64,000 nt of DNA from JBPEWY01 sp965224095 (GTDB lineage Bacteria; Bacteroidota; Bacteroidia; Flavobacteriales; Flavobacteriaceae). Below the pieces are notes generated by a model, which did not search any database, was not told the origin of the DNA, and saw only the letters and a list, made by a program, of their open reading frames with translations. The stretch covers positions 992,001-1,056,000 of the forward strand of contig OZ245039.1 in assembly GCA_965224095.1 (NCBI GenBank), written 5' to 3'. The position numbers and the translations under genes were made by a program. The stretch's first letter is position 1; the number at the start of each line of letters is the position of its first letter. Below are positions 26,592-35,354 of the stretch, one piece after another.

Positions 26592-27593
26592 GGTGGCAGA
26601 CACCGGATAATGGTCGGAATAAAAAACATCGTAGTTCTCATGGGCCACCACCTCCAGCTGCGGATCTACCAAAATATGGTCTATGCGAAAAGGAAAATAC
26701 TTAAAGTAAAAAGTCTTGCCAAACCCGCTACCGCGCTCCCGGAATGTATCATGCATACCTGTTGCCAGGATATTGTAAATAGCCGTGTACTGGGTGGTAT
26801 TAAAATCGCCCATAACCACGTTCCTGTACGGAGATTGTTTCATATGGTTTACAACCATCTCAGCCTGCCCCTTTTGGATTTCCATAACTCTTGCCACCCT
26901 TCGCAACAATCTGTCGGAATTGTCTGCCGAAATTGTTTCCTGCTCCGGTTGTATATAAAAAGATTGCAGATGAACCGAATAAATACGCAGCGTATCACTC
27001 TTTACAACCACATCCGCAAAAATGGCGTTGTTGGCCGTATTTTTAAAATCTAACGAACCCTGATTTATTATTTCATAGTTGGAGTATATAGCCTGGCCAT
27101 TGGCTTTCCATTTATCTACATATTTAAGATAGCGGAAGGGAAAATCGTTAAAAAGAGAGGCCTTAAAACGCGTAAACTCCTGAAAACAAATTATATCCGG
27201 AGCTTCCTTTTTTACAAAATCCAGTATTTTATAGTCTACACTGTCTTTATCTATCCACCCCTGCCTGTTAAGTGCCCTGACATTATATGTCATGAGTTTA
27301 ACCTGCTCGCTTTCGGCGTTTATATCCGAATTACCGAAAAAGCCAAAACTATTTGTTAGTGGCCGATATCCAAAGAAAAGAACAACCAGCGACAAAAGCA
27401 TCAATTTCCTCCTGTAAACCATCCAGTACAGCACAAAGAAACCATTGAATAACAGCAGTAAAGGCATTGTAAAGGAAAGTACCGCTACTCCCTTTATATA
27501 AACGTATTGCAATCCGTAAAGAAGCAGGGTGATAAGTACGACAACAACATTTACAAACCAGAGTATTTTATGAAACCAACCTAGTTTTCTCAT
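26568..27593 (-). CDS. Endonuclease/exonuclease/phosphatase family membrane protein
   Basis: The 341-residue protein begins with three membrane segments (about residues 9-90) followed by a metal-dependent EEP fold. Catalytic motifs visible are MTYNVRALN, ICFQEF (Glu metal ligand), GDFNTTQY (Asp/Asn) and SDHYPVSA (Asp-His). The catalytic part probably faces the periplasm. The substrate is unknown; phosphodiesters in nucleic acids or lipids are possible. It starts 2 bases after the second rhomboid gene ends. Confidence 0.85.
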   Translation of the reverse strand: MRKLGWFHKILWFVNVVVVLITLLLYGLQYVYIKGVAVLSFTMPLLLLFNGFFVLYWMVYRRKLMLLSLVVLFFGYRPLTNSFGFFGNSDINAESEQVKLMTYNVRALNRQGWIDKDSVDYKILDFVKKEAPDIICFQEFTRFKASLFNDFPFRYLKYVDKWKANGQAIYSNYEIINQGSLDFKNTANNAIFADVVVKSDTLRIYSVHLQSFYIQPEQETISADNSDRLLRRVARVMEIQKGQAEMVVNHMKQSPYRNVVMGDFNTTQYTAIYNILATGMHDTFRERGSGFGKTFYFKYFPFRIDHILVDPQLEVVAHENYDVFYSDHYPVSATLAIGAEK

Positions 27594-27595
27594 TA

Positions 27596-28474
27596 CTAAT
27601 CTCTACCCACCTTAAACAAAAAATCTTTTTCTTCCTTGGTAAGGCTGTCATATCCTGATTTACTAATCTTATCGAGTATTTCATCAATTTTATGCTGCTC
27701 TGCGCTTTTTTTAGCTTTCCTGGAAGTGGTGTGAGAAGTTGCTTTTTTTTTGTAAACTGTTTTAAGAGGTGCTTTTGATTTAGGTTTAAACAATCCCATT
27801 CCCCAGTCCATGAATTGCGAGAACCACGACCCGATATCGTTCCCCTTTGCCAACTGAGTAGCGTACATATATCCCAGCAATGCTCCTCCCAGATGTGCGA
27901 TATGCCCTCCGGGGTTATTAACAGGAATCTGTATGAGATCGACAAGCACAAAAAATACGCCTATATACCATAGTTTTACATTGAAAAAAATAACGCGAAC
28001 CTCCTGGTTGGGAATATAAGTGCACACAAATATCAAAACCGCCATGACAGCTGCGGAAGCACCAATTAACGACGTTTCTATACTGAGAAAAGCGGGAAAC
28101 AAATTATAGCTCAGCAGAAATAACAAAGCTCCTGCCATAGCCCCAAGAAAATATACGTTGAGGAAGCGCCTTCCATTAAATAAATTCAAAAAAATACGCC
28201 CTGAGAAATACAGTAAGATCATATTCCAGAAAATATGCATAAAACCACTGTGAAAAAAGGCATACGTGATTACTGACCAGGGCTGGGTTAAAAACTTCAT
28301 AAACGATTTGGGCATTTCAAACCAGTTTATAAAATAAAACGGAGGAAACTTGAAAAGAGCCACTAACAGAGAGTTTATGATATAAAGTGCTACATTAATT
28401 ACAATGAGCTTTTCCGCCAGGTTCAGGCGGGCATACCAATATCGTATGTTGGATCCTGAACTCATAAATCCCAT
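27596..28474 (-). CDS. Rhomboid protease with DUF6576-like tail
   Basis: The 292-residue intramembrane serine protease has about six membrane helices. The nucleophile motif is GASAAVM, where the fourth position is Ala instead of the common Gly in GxSG, and the catalytic His is in HIAHLGGALLGY. A basic linker leads to a C-terminal tail (ILDKISKSGYDSLTKEEKDFLF), recognisable as a short cytoplasmic domain found on Bacteroidota rhomboids. It overlaps the upstream rhomboid gene by 13 bases. Confidence 0.9.
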   Translation of the reverse strand: MGFMSSGSNIRYWYARLNLAEKLIVINVALYIINSLLVALFKFPPFYFINWFEMPKSFMKFLTQPWSVITYAFFHSGFMHIFWNMILLYFSGRIFLNLFNGRRFLNVYFLGAMAGALLFLLSYNLFPAFLSIETSLIGASAAVMAVLIFVCTYIPNQEVRVIFFNVKLWYIGVFFVLVDLIQIPVNNPGGHIAHLGGALLGYMYATQLAKGNDIGSWFSQFMDWGMGLFKPKSKAPLKTVYKKKATSHTTSRKAKKSAEQHKIDEILDKISKSGYDSLTKEEKDFLFKVGRD

Positions 28475-29262
28475 CGGTTATTGTTAAACTGATTTCTACG
28501 CCAGTACCACATCATGATAAACCCGAAAAGTGCTCCCCCTACATGCGCAAAATGAGCAATAGGGCCAATTGAATATGAAGTAAAACCAAAGAACAGGTCT
28601 CCAGCAATAAGAAGCGGAACAAAGTATTTAGCTTTTATGGGTATTGGCAAAAAGATAAGCATAAGCTCTGCATTGGGAAAGGTCATGGCAAATGCTACCA
28701 GAATTCCGTACAAAGCACCCGAGGCTCCTACAGCCGTTGCATTAAACGAAAAATAACCTTTGTCGTATATCTCTTGTATTTGGCCTAATTGAAGTCCCTG
28801 ATAGGTATTAGATTCTAAAACACCTACCAGTTGATCGTGTGGGAGACTGAAAAGCGACTTTATCTGATCGGGTGAAAAACCGTAACTAAACAGAATTTCT
28901 TCGGCTTGCGAAAACTGATAGTAATTGAAAAGTGTATAAATTAAAGCCGAGCCTAATCCCGTAAATATGTAAAAAAACAAAAACTTATTTCTGCCCCACA
29001 TTTGTTCCAAAGGGCTTCCAAACATCCACAATCCGAACATATTGAATAACAGATGCATAAAAACTATATTTCCCTGAGGGCCAAAAGTGGCGTGCATAAA
29101 CATATGTGTTACGATTTGCCAGGGTTTAAAGGAGTCGTTTAAAGGGAAATGGAGCGCCAGTAATTCGGTTAGATCAAACGTATTTCGAAGTAATACGGTT
29201 GCCAGCCAAAAAAGAACATTAATAATAATTAAATGTTTAACGGTATCTGTAATTCTTCCCAT
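28462..29262 (-). CDS. Rhomboid family intramembrane serine protease
   Basis: A 266-residue rhomboid with about six membrane helices. The catalytic Ser lies in GASGALYGI and the His in HFAHVGGALFGF. A conserved HMLFNMFGLWMFG segment marks transmembrane helix 2. Between helices 2 and 3 there is an extra loop (about residues 105-150), as in many Bacteroidota members. It lies between mutL and the second rhomboid gene, with 3 and -13 bases of spacing, so all are probably one operon. The substrate is unknown. Confidence 0.93.
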   Translation of the reverse strand: MGRITDTVKHLIIINVLFWLATVLLRNTFDLTELLALHFPLNDSFKPWQIVTHMFMHATFGPQGNIVFMHLLFNMFGLWMFGSPLEQMWGRNKFLFFYIFTGLGSALIYTLFNYYQFSQAEEILFSYGFSPDQIKSLFSLPHDQLVGVLESNTYQGLQLGQIQEIYDKGYFSFNATAVGASGALYGILVAFAMTFPNAELMLIFLPIPIKAKYFVPLLIAGDLFFGFTSYSIGPIAHFAHVGGALFGFIMMWYWRRNQFNNNRWDL

Positions 29263-29265
29263 GCA

Positions 29266-31098
29266 TTAAAATTTTTTGTCGATATCTTCGACCGATAGGG
29301 TTATAAAAGTAGGTTGATTAGCGGGTGAGACCGAAGGCTCTTTACATGCAAAAAGATCGTGTACCAGCGATTCGAGCGCTTCACCTTTTAAAATATCTCC
29401 CGACCTCACTGCCAAAGATTTGCTCAGTGTTTTCGCCATAACGTCCGCAAGAGAAAAGCTATCTTCCGGAACTTCATTTTTTACATTATATATGAGTTGT
29501 TCCAGAACTTCGCTCACTTCCGATTCCTTAACATTCATAGGAATTCCGGTTAAAACAATCGAATCTTCATTAAAGGAAGAAAAATTAAATCCGATTTGTT
29601 CCAGGTTTTCCGTTACGCTTTTCAGATTTGCGATATCGGTTGCAGAAAAATGCAACTCCAGAGGAAACAACAACTGCTGGCTCACCGCTTCCTGTACCGT
29701 AATATTCCTGAGAAACCGCTCATAAAGCACACGTTGATGTGCTCTGTGCTGATCTATAATTACCAATCCCGATTTAATAGACGTTATTACATATTTCCTA
29801 TGTAACTGATATGTGGTTGGAGCTGTACGTTCCTGATCTGAGTCATCAAATAAGGAGCCTACCACCTCTTCCGATTCCACTTCTATACTACTAAAATCGG
29901 CAGGAGCATTTTTTAATCCCGTATACAGGCTTTCCCAACTCCCCTCCTCCTCTTTTTTAAACCGGACATGAGACTTGAATTGTGTATTTTCCGAAAAAGG
30001 ATTGTATCCGGCATCTACCTCAACGGCCGGAACTTCAACGGCCTTGTTTTTGTAATCGTAGGGAACGTCCAGGTTTCGATCTCTTTCAAAATCCAGCACC
30101 GGGGCCACATTAAACTGTCCCAGGCTATGTTTTATGGTAGATCGCAACATGGCATAAATGGCATGCTCGTCTTCAAATTTCACTTCCGTTTTGGTTGGAT
30201 GGATATTAATATCTACCGATGAAGGATCTACTTCAAGATATAAAAAATAACCCGGATAGCTCTGCGGATTTATCAACCCTTCAAATGCCGACATAACCGC
30301 ATGATGCAAATAAGGGCTTTTAATAAAGCGATTATTGGCAAAGAAAAATTGCTCCCCTCTGGATTTTCTTGAAAATTCGGGTTTATATACAAACCCTTTC
30401 ACGGTTAATATCTCGGTGGCCTCTTCAACCGGAACGAGTTTCTCGTTTGTTTTTCTTCCAAAGATATTTACAATCCGCTGTCTTAAATTACTAACAGGTA
30501 ATTTAAAAATTTCACTTCCGCTCTGATACATTTCGAATTGCACTCCCGGGTGCGCCAGTGCAACCCTGTGAAATTCGTCAATTATATGTCTGAGTTCTAC
30601 CTGGTTACTCTTTAGAAAATTACGACGCGCAGGGATATTGTAAAAGAGGTTTTTAACCGCTACGGATGTACCTGCGGGAGCCACCGTTACCTCCTGTGCT
30701 TTTACCTTGCTTCCTTCTACAATAATTTTAGTGGCCACTTCGTCGTGATGCTGCCGGGTATTCATTTCTACATGGGCTATAGCCGCGATCGAAGCAAGTG
30801 CTTCCCCCCGAAATCCTTTTGTTCCCAGTTTAAACAAATCTTCTGCCGATCGAATTTTTGAAGTAGCATGTCGTTCAAAGCTCAGGCGTGCATCGGTAAC
30901 ACTCATTCCTATCCCGTTATCGATTACCTGAATAAGTGTTTTCCCGGCATCTTTTACAATGAGCTTAATCAACGAAGATTGTGCATCAATAGCATTTTCA
31001 AGGAGTTCTTTAACAACAGATGCCGGTCTTTGTACCACTTCACCCGCAGCAATCTGATTGGCCACATGATCCGGTAAGAGCTTAATGATATCCGACAT
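29266..31098 (-). CDS. mutL: DNA mismatch repair protein MutL
   Basis: MutL connects MutS mismatch recognition to strand incision. The 610-residue protein has the N-terminal GHKL ATPase (ELLENAIDAQSS, DNGIGM, TKGFRGEALASI) and the transducer region with VDINIHPTKTEVKF near 300. A variable linker follows (about 350-420) and a C-terminal dimerisation domain. The endonuclease motif DQHAxxER is present as DQHRAHQRVLYERF. Its ATG overlaps the stop of the small membrane protein gene by one base (TAATG). Confidence 0.97.
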   Translation of the reverse strand: MSDIIKLLPDHVANQIAAGEVVQRPASVVKELLENAIDAQSSLIKLIVKDAGKTLIQVIDNGIGMSVTDARLSFERHATSKIRSAEDLFKLGTKGFRGEALASIAAIAHVEMNTRQHHDEVATKIIVEGSKVKAQEVTVAPAGTSVAVKNLFYNIPARRNFLKSNQVELRHIIDEFHRVALAHPGVQFEMYQSGSEIFKLPVSNLRQRIVNIFGRKTNEKLVPVEEATEILTVKGFVYKPEFSRKSRGEQFFFANNRFIKSPYLHHAVMSAFEGLINPQSYPGYFLYLEVDPSSVDINIHPTKTEVKFEDEHAIYAMLRSTIKHSLGQFNVAPVLDFERDRNLDVPYDYKNKAVEVPAVEVDAGYNPFSENTQFKSHVRFKKEEEGSWESLYTGLKNAPADFSSIEVESEEVVGSLFDDSDQERTAPTTYQLHRKYVITSIKSGLVIIDQHRAHQRVLYERFLRNITVQEAVSQQLLFPLELHFSATDIANLKSVTENLEQIGFNFSSFNEDSIVLTGIPMNVKESEVSEVLEQLIYNVKNEVPEDSFSLADVMAKTLSKSLAVRSGDILKGEALESLVHDLFACKEPSVSPANQPTFITLSVEDIDKKF

Positions 31099-31382
31099 TA
31101 TTTCTTAAAAAAAATTGAAAGATCAAAATCTATGATAAAGAGAAATATTAAAATCAGAATCGCAGTAATAATTACAAGTCGTTGATTTACAGCGCGATCA
31201 GGGTTCTTAAAATCCGACATAGCCCTTTTAAATTTTCCTTTTAACCCTCCACTGGGCCCCGAAGTGGTTCGGAACTTTGTGAATTTTTGTTCCATTTTAT
31301 ACGGGCTTCCATCCCCGTCGTTATTATAATAGCGCGGCGTATAATCGAATTTCTTGTTTGATCTTGATTTAAAAATTCCCAT
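31098..31382 (-). CDS. Small conserved membrane protein
   Basis: From the ATG at 31382 (MGIFKSRSNKKFDY) the product has 94 residues: a basic N-terminal region rich in Lys, Ser and Gly, then a single membrane segment near the C-terminus (LVIITAILILIFLFII). I recognise this as a protein that regularly accompanies mutL and ribH in Flavobacteriia. It is sometimes mislabelled as riboflavin synthase beta subunit, for which there is no sequence support. Function unknown. Confidence 0.75.
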   Translation of the reverse strand: MGIFKSRSNKKFDYTPRYYNNDGDGSPYKMEQKFTKFRTTSGPSGGLKGKFKRAMSDFKNPDRAVNQRLVIITAILILIFLFIIDFDLSIFFKK

Positions 31383-31516
31383 AGTACTGTGCTCCAAAGT
31401 TACTCAAAATAGCAAACAATACCGCGAACCTTCTGCCAAAAAATGTTAACAAAAAACGAAAGGAGCTCGTTAAAAAGAAAGGGAATCCGATCATCAAATA
31501 ATGCCGGCGGCAACTG

Positions 31517-31996
31517 CTATCCCAAAGCTGCCATTTTAATAGCTGCTATCGCAGCCTCCACGCCTTTATTACCGTGTTTACCGCCGCTTCTGTCCAGTGC
31601 CTGTTGTAGGGTATTATCGGTAAGTACGCAAAAAATAACGGGAACGTCTGTTTGAACATTAAGGTCTTTGATTCCCTGTGCCACGGCATCGCATACAAAA
31701 TCGAAATGTTTGGTTTCCCCTTGTATGACACTCCCTATGGCTATAACAGCATCGGGTTTGAATTCGGTGATCATTTTTTTACAGCCGTAGGTAAGTTCAA
31801 AACTTCCCGGTACGTTCCAACGAATTATATGCTCTTTTTTTACACCACAATCCAAAAGTGTATCGTAAGCGCCCCGACTTAAGGCTTCGGTGATTTGTTC
31901 GTTCCATTCAGAAACCACCAATCCGAATTTTCGGGTAGATACATCCGGTAAGATTGCTTTATTGTAGTGAGAAAGATTTTTATTTTCGGTAGCCAT
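31517..31996 (-). CDS. ribH: 6,7-dimethyl-8-ribityllumazine synthase
   Basis: The enzyme condenses ribitylaminouracil with dihydroxybutanone phosphate in the penultimate step of riboflavin synthesis. The 159-residue protein has the family motifs VSEWNEQITEAL, VPGSFELTYGCKKM, IGSVIQGETKHFD and PVIFCVLTD. The catalytic His is in the ETKHFD segment. Its start codon overlaps the stop of the TPR gene by one base. A 134-base gap separates it from the small membrane protein gene downstream. Confidence 0.97.
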   Translation of the reverse strand: MATENKNLSHYNKAILPDVSTRKFGLVVSEWNEQITEALSRGAYDTLLDCGVKKEHIIRWNVPGSFELTYGCKKMITEFKPDAVIAIGSVIQGETKHFDFVCDAVAQGIKDLNVQTDVPVIFCVLTDNTLQQALDRSGGKHGNKGVEAAIAAIKMAALG

Positions 31997-32757
31997 TAAT
32001 TGAGGTTTTCAGCCTTCCCTATAAAGATATCAATAGTTCTTCCTTCTTTCGAGGTAGCGTAATCATCTTTAATACGCTGAAAATAACCTAAGGCTTTATC
32101 CTTTTGTCCTAATTCCAGAGCTGTGGTTCCGGCTTTGTACAAATATCTGGGCGTTGTAAAATTATTATCTCCCTGTTTAATGGCCTTTTCGTAATAATCA
32201 AGTGCATCCTCCGGCTGATTTAACTGCATAAAAGCATCGCCAATTCCTCCCTGAGCCAATGCTCCTAGCATCATATCATCTGATGAGAATTCCTGTAAGT
32301 ACTGAATAGCTTCTTCATAGCGCTGCATATTCAAATAAGCCATTCCTGCACTGTAGTTAGCAAGATTTGCAGCCTTGGTGCCTTTGTACTCTTCAATAAT
32401 ATCCAACAAACCGTATTTTCCTTCGGCACCTTCTAAAGCCAGCGTATAAAGAGAGTCTTTATCAGTAGCATTAACAGCCTGATCAAAATATTGCTGTGCG
32501 TAGAACATTTCGTTAGTTGCTTCAGTTTCCTTAGGTCCCTGTACAAATTGCTCATAACCCAGATACCCTAAAACTAAAATTACTATGACGCCAATACCGC
32601 CAATAATATATTTTTGATTTCTGGCAACCCATGCTTCACTTTTCGATGCCTGCTCGTCCAGGGTTTTAAACACCTCGGCCGTTGCACTGTTCATCTCTTC
32701 CGGGTGTTGATCCTTACCCTTGCCTTTTTTATACCCTCTTTTCTTGTAAGTAGCCAT
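31996..32757 (-). CDS. Single-pass membrane TPR protein
   Basis: The 253-residue protein has a basic, lysine-rich N-terminus (about 1-45), one membrane helix near 48-68 (YIIGGIGVIVILVLGYLGY) and about four tetratricopeptide repeats outside it. The layout resembles YfgM, an ancillary subunit of the SecYEG translocon; a BamD-like role is less likely, as there is no lipobox. It precedes ribH in the same run and is divergent from recF. Confidence 0.75.
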   Translation of the reverse strand: MATYKKRGYKKGKGKDQHPEEMNSATAEVFKTLDEQASKSEAWVARNQKYIIGGIGVIVILVLGYLGYEQFVQGPKETEATNEMFYAQQYFDQAVNATDKDSLYTLALEGAEGKYGLLDIIEEYKGTKAANLANYSAGMAYLNMQRYEEAIQYLQEFSSDDMMLGALAQGGIGDAFMQLNQPEDALDYYEKAIKQGDNNFTTPRYLYKAGTTALELGQKDKALGYFQRIKDDYATSKEGRTIDIFIGKAENLN

Positions 32758-32891
32758 AAAATCCCAATTTGTGGCGCAAAAATAAAATTTTTATTCAATA
32801 AGTAAAGGCAAAATATTCGTTATTTTTCAATAATTTGCGGTTTTTGCTTGCAATATAAATTCTCACCTCGAAAAAGACACGGTCTATAGTT

Positions 32892-33980
32892 ATGAAACCA
32901 CTGTTTCTTAAAAAGTTATCCCTTATCAATTATAAAAACTTCGAGTCTGTTACTTTTAATTTTGATGCTAAGATAAATTGTTTTGTAGGAAGTAACGGAA
33001 TAGGGAAAACCAATATCCTGGACAGTATTTATCATTTGGCTTTCGGGAAAAGTTATTTTAACCCGATTACATCGCAAAACATTAAGCACGGAGAGGATTT
33101 CTTTGTTATAGAAGGCGTTTTTAAAAAGGAAAACCGGGAAGAAAAAATTATATGCAGTATTAAAAAAGGGCAAAAAAAAATCATGAAGCGCAATGATAAA
33201 ATTTACGAGAGGATATCCGATCATATTGGTTTTCTGCCTCTGGTAATAATCTCTCCGGCCGATCGTGACCTTATTACCGAAGGAAGTGACGCCCGGCGAA
33301 AATTCATGGATGGCGTTATTGCACAATCGGATAAATTATACCTGCAGGATTTAATACGGTACAACAAACTCTTATCGCAACGAAATTCGCTGCTGAAGTA
33401 CTTTGCCGCCAATAATACGTTTGACCCGGATGCACTGGCAACTTATAATGAACAGATGCACAGCTACGGGAGTGAGATTTATGAAAAACGCAAAAAATTT
33501 ATAGAAACATTTATTCCCATTTTCCTTGAACATCATCAGGTTATATCGGGAGGAAAAGAAGTGGTTACGATTCAATACGAAAGTCAACTGAAAAATCACA
33601 CATTGCTTGAACTTTTTGATCTCCATTTAAGCAAAGACAGGACTCTTTTATACAGTACAGCCGGTATTCATAAAGATGACCTTTATTTTACCATTGAAAA
33701 CAATCCTATTAAAAAGTTTGGAAGTCAGGGGCAACAAAAATCTTTTCTCATAGCACTTAAGCTGGCGCAGTTTGATTTTATAAAAAAACAATCCGGGGTA
33801 TCTCCTATTTTGCTTTTGGATGATATTTTCGACAAACTGGATGAGCATCGGGTAAGCCATATAGTATCTCTGGTAAACGATGATCATTTCGGGCAAATTT
33901 TTATTAGCGACACGCATCCGGAACGAACAGAATTGGTTGTAAAGCAAACACATCAATCTTATGAGGTTTTTCCGTTATAG
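32892..33980 (+). CDS. recF: DNA replication and repair protein RecF
   Basis: RecF helps load RecA at single-strand gaps via RecOR. The 362-residue SMC-like ATPase has Walker A GSNGIGKT at residues 33-40, signature motif GSQGQQKSFLIALKLAQ near 277-293 and Walker B PILLLDDIFDKLD. Length is normal. Here it is unlinked to dnaA, dnaN or gyrB, and is followed by a lipoprotein gene and a DUF721 gene. Confidence 0.96.
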   Translation: MKPLFLKKLSLINYKNFESVTFNFDAKINCFVGSNGIGKTNILDSIYHLAFGKSYFNPITSQNIKHGEDFFVIEGVFKKENREEKIICSIKKGQKKIMKRNDKIYERISDHIGFLPLVIISPADRDLITEGSDARRKFMDGVIAQSDKLYLQDLIRYNKLLSQRNSLLKYFAANNTFDPDALATYNEQMHSYGSEIYEKRKKFIETFIPIFLEHHQVISGGKEVVTIQYESQLKNHTLLELFDLHLSKDRTLLYSTAGIHKDDLYFTIENNPIKKFGSQGQQKSFLIALKLAQFDFIKKQSGVSPILLLDDIFDKLDEHRVSHIVSLVNDDHFGQIFISDTHPERTELVVKQTHQSYEVFPL

Positions 33981-34001
33981 CCTCAGTTAAGCAGAAGCAT
34001 C

Positions 34002-34418
34002 ATGAAAGTTTTTACCATATTATCTCTATTTCTTATTCTAATATCCTGTTCCCGGCCCGGGGATAACCTTCAATACCTGGAAGGGTACTGGGAAATTGAA
34101 AAGGTAAAACTGGCTTCCGGTGCCGTTAAAGAATACAGCGTAAACCTCACTATCGATTATTTCCATTGTGAGGGGAACACCAAAGGGTATCGCAAAAAGG
34201 TACAACCCGCCCTCGACGGCACATATATTACCTCAGACGATGCTGTACATTTTTTAATTAACAACCAGCGAAATGACCTTGTTCTTACCTATGAAAAAGA
34301 AGGCAATGTATGGAAAGAGGTTATAAAAAAACTGGAACCTGATGTGCTTATAATTGCAAACCATCAAAACAACACGTATTTTTATAAACGATTTAGGAAT
34401 ATTCAGCTTCCAAAATGA
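34002..34418 (+). CDS. Small lipoprotein, lipocalin-like
   Basis: The 138-residue protein has a lipoprotein signal with Cys at about residue 16 (ILISCSRPG). The mature part (LEGYWEIEKVKL near the start, then alternating beta-strand-like segments and a late DVLIIANHQNNTYFYKRF) resembles the lipocalin-like family of Bacteroidota lipoproteins. No ligand can be deduced. It lies between recF and the DUF721 gene with one base of spacing to the latter. Confidence 0.7.
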   Translation: MKVFTILSLFLILISCSRPGDNLQYLEGYWEIEKVKLASGAVKEYSVNLTIDYFHCEGNTKGYRKKVQPALDGTYITSDDAVHFLINNQRNDLVLTYEKEGNVWKEVIKKLEPDVLIIANHQNNTYFYKRFRNIQLPK

Positions 34419-34419
34419 T

Positions 34420-34716
34420 ATGACCAAACGCGAAAACGAATATTTATCTCTCGGAGAAGTTATACGGGCATTTGTAAATTCCAATAAACTCGATAAAGGC
34501 TTGGACAAAGTTGCGGTTCAGGATGCCTGGAAGTCGCTTATGGGTAATGGCGTAAACAGTTATACTACAGCTGTAGAGCTAAAAGGAGAAACTCTTTTTG
34601 TGTCTTTATCATCGTCTGTATTAAGGGAAGAATTGCGCTATGGTTCGGAAAAAATCATACAGATGATTAATAAGGAAATAGGCAAGGAAGCGGTAAAAAA
34701 ACTAGTGTTAAGATAA
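34420..34716 (+). CDS. DUF721 (DciA-like) protein
   Basis: From the ATG at 34420 the product has 98 residues (MTKRENEYLSLGEVIRAFV). It contains the DUF721 core: AWKSLMGNGVNSYTTAVELKG, then LFVSLSSSVLREELRYG. The same fold in DciA helps load the replicative helicase DnaB in bacteria that lack DnaC. That role is plausible here, close to recF. A strong terminator follows. Confidence 0.85.
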   Translation: MTKRENEYLSLGEVIRAFVNSNKLDKGLDKVAVQDAWKSLMGNGVNSYTTAVELKGETLFVSLSSSVLREELRYGSEKIIQMINKEIGKEAVKKLVLR

Positions 34717-34718
34717 AA

Positions 34719-34741
34719 AAAGACGACCTGAGGTCGTCTTT
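34719..34741. terminator. Bidirectional terminator between DUF721 gene and ndk
   Basis: A near-perfect palindrome (AAAGACGACCT, one base, AGGTCGTCTTT), preceded by an A-run and followed by TTTAATTTTTTA. It sits between two convergent genes and can serve both. Confidence 0.9.
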
Positions 34742-34770
34742 AATTTTTTATATGAACTTCCCGGCGCGGT

Positions 34771-35190
34771 TTAGAAAATTTCTCTGCCGGAAAAATGGAA
34801 AGACGCTTCAATAGCTGCATTTTCATCACTATCTGAACCGTGAACCGCATTTTCACCTACCGAAGTAGCGTACAGTTTTCTAATGGTTCCTTCGGCTGCT
34901 TCGGCGGGATTAGTTGCTCCTATTAAAGCTCTGAAATCTTCTACAGCATTATCTTTTTCCAATACCGCCGCTACAATAGGACCCCTGGTCATAAATGCTA
35001 CCAGTTCACCAAAGAACGGGCGTTCTTTATGAACAGCATAAAACTCACGGGCATCTCTTTTGCTGAGCTGTGTATATTTCATAGCTACAATTTTGAATCC
35101 GGCCGCCGTTATTTTTTCTAAAATTGCACCGATATGCCCATTTTCAACCGCATCCGGTTTAATCATGGTAAAGGTTCTGTTTGTTGTCAT
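34771..35190 (-). CDS. ndk: Nucleoside diphosphate kinase
   Basis: Ndk transfers the gamma phosphate between NTPs and NDPs through a phosphohistidine. The ATG at 35190 gives 139 residues starting MTTNRTFTMIKPDAVENG; the frame continues further upstream, but the promoter lies there. The phosphorylated residue is H117 in NAVHGSDS. Length and motifs are standard. Monocistronic between its own promoter and a terminator. Confidence 0.97.
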   Translation of the reverse strand: MTTNRTFTMIKPDAVENGHIGAILEKITAAGFKIVAMKYTQLSKRDAREFYAVHKERPFFGELVAFMTRGPIVAAVLEKDNAVEDFRALIGATNPAEAAEGTIRKLYATSVGENAVHGSDSDENAAIEASFHFSGREIF

Positions 35191-35208
35191 CGTCTCTAAA
35201 ATTTTGCG

Positions 35209-35239
35209 CAAAAGTAAGGCTTTTCCTGAGAATGACAAA
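35209..35239 (-). promoter_or_regulatory. Promoter of ndk
   Basis: On the minus strand TTTG (35236-35239) and TACTTTTG (35209-35216) are separated by 19 bases, an exact match to the Bacteroidota -33/-7 promoter. The -7 element ends 18 bases before the ndk ATG. It confirms the ATG at 35190 as the start. Confidence 0.75.
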
Positions 35240-35354
35240 CTATGTGATAAAAGTGTGTTTTCAGCAATCAGGATTTTACCAAAAGATTTTTCCAATACTT
35301 TTCCTCCTGTAATACCGGATTGATCTTTCACATAAAATTGTATCTTAGCGCCCA

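Noticed and set aside
31098..31382. Riboflavin synthase beta subunit label for the small membrane protein
   Set aside because: The sequence has a basic tail and one membrane helix and none of the RibH motifs; the true ribH is next to it at 31517-31996.
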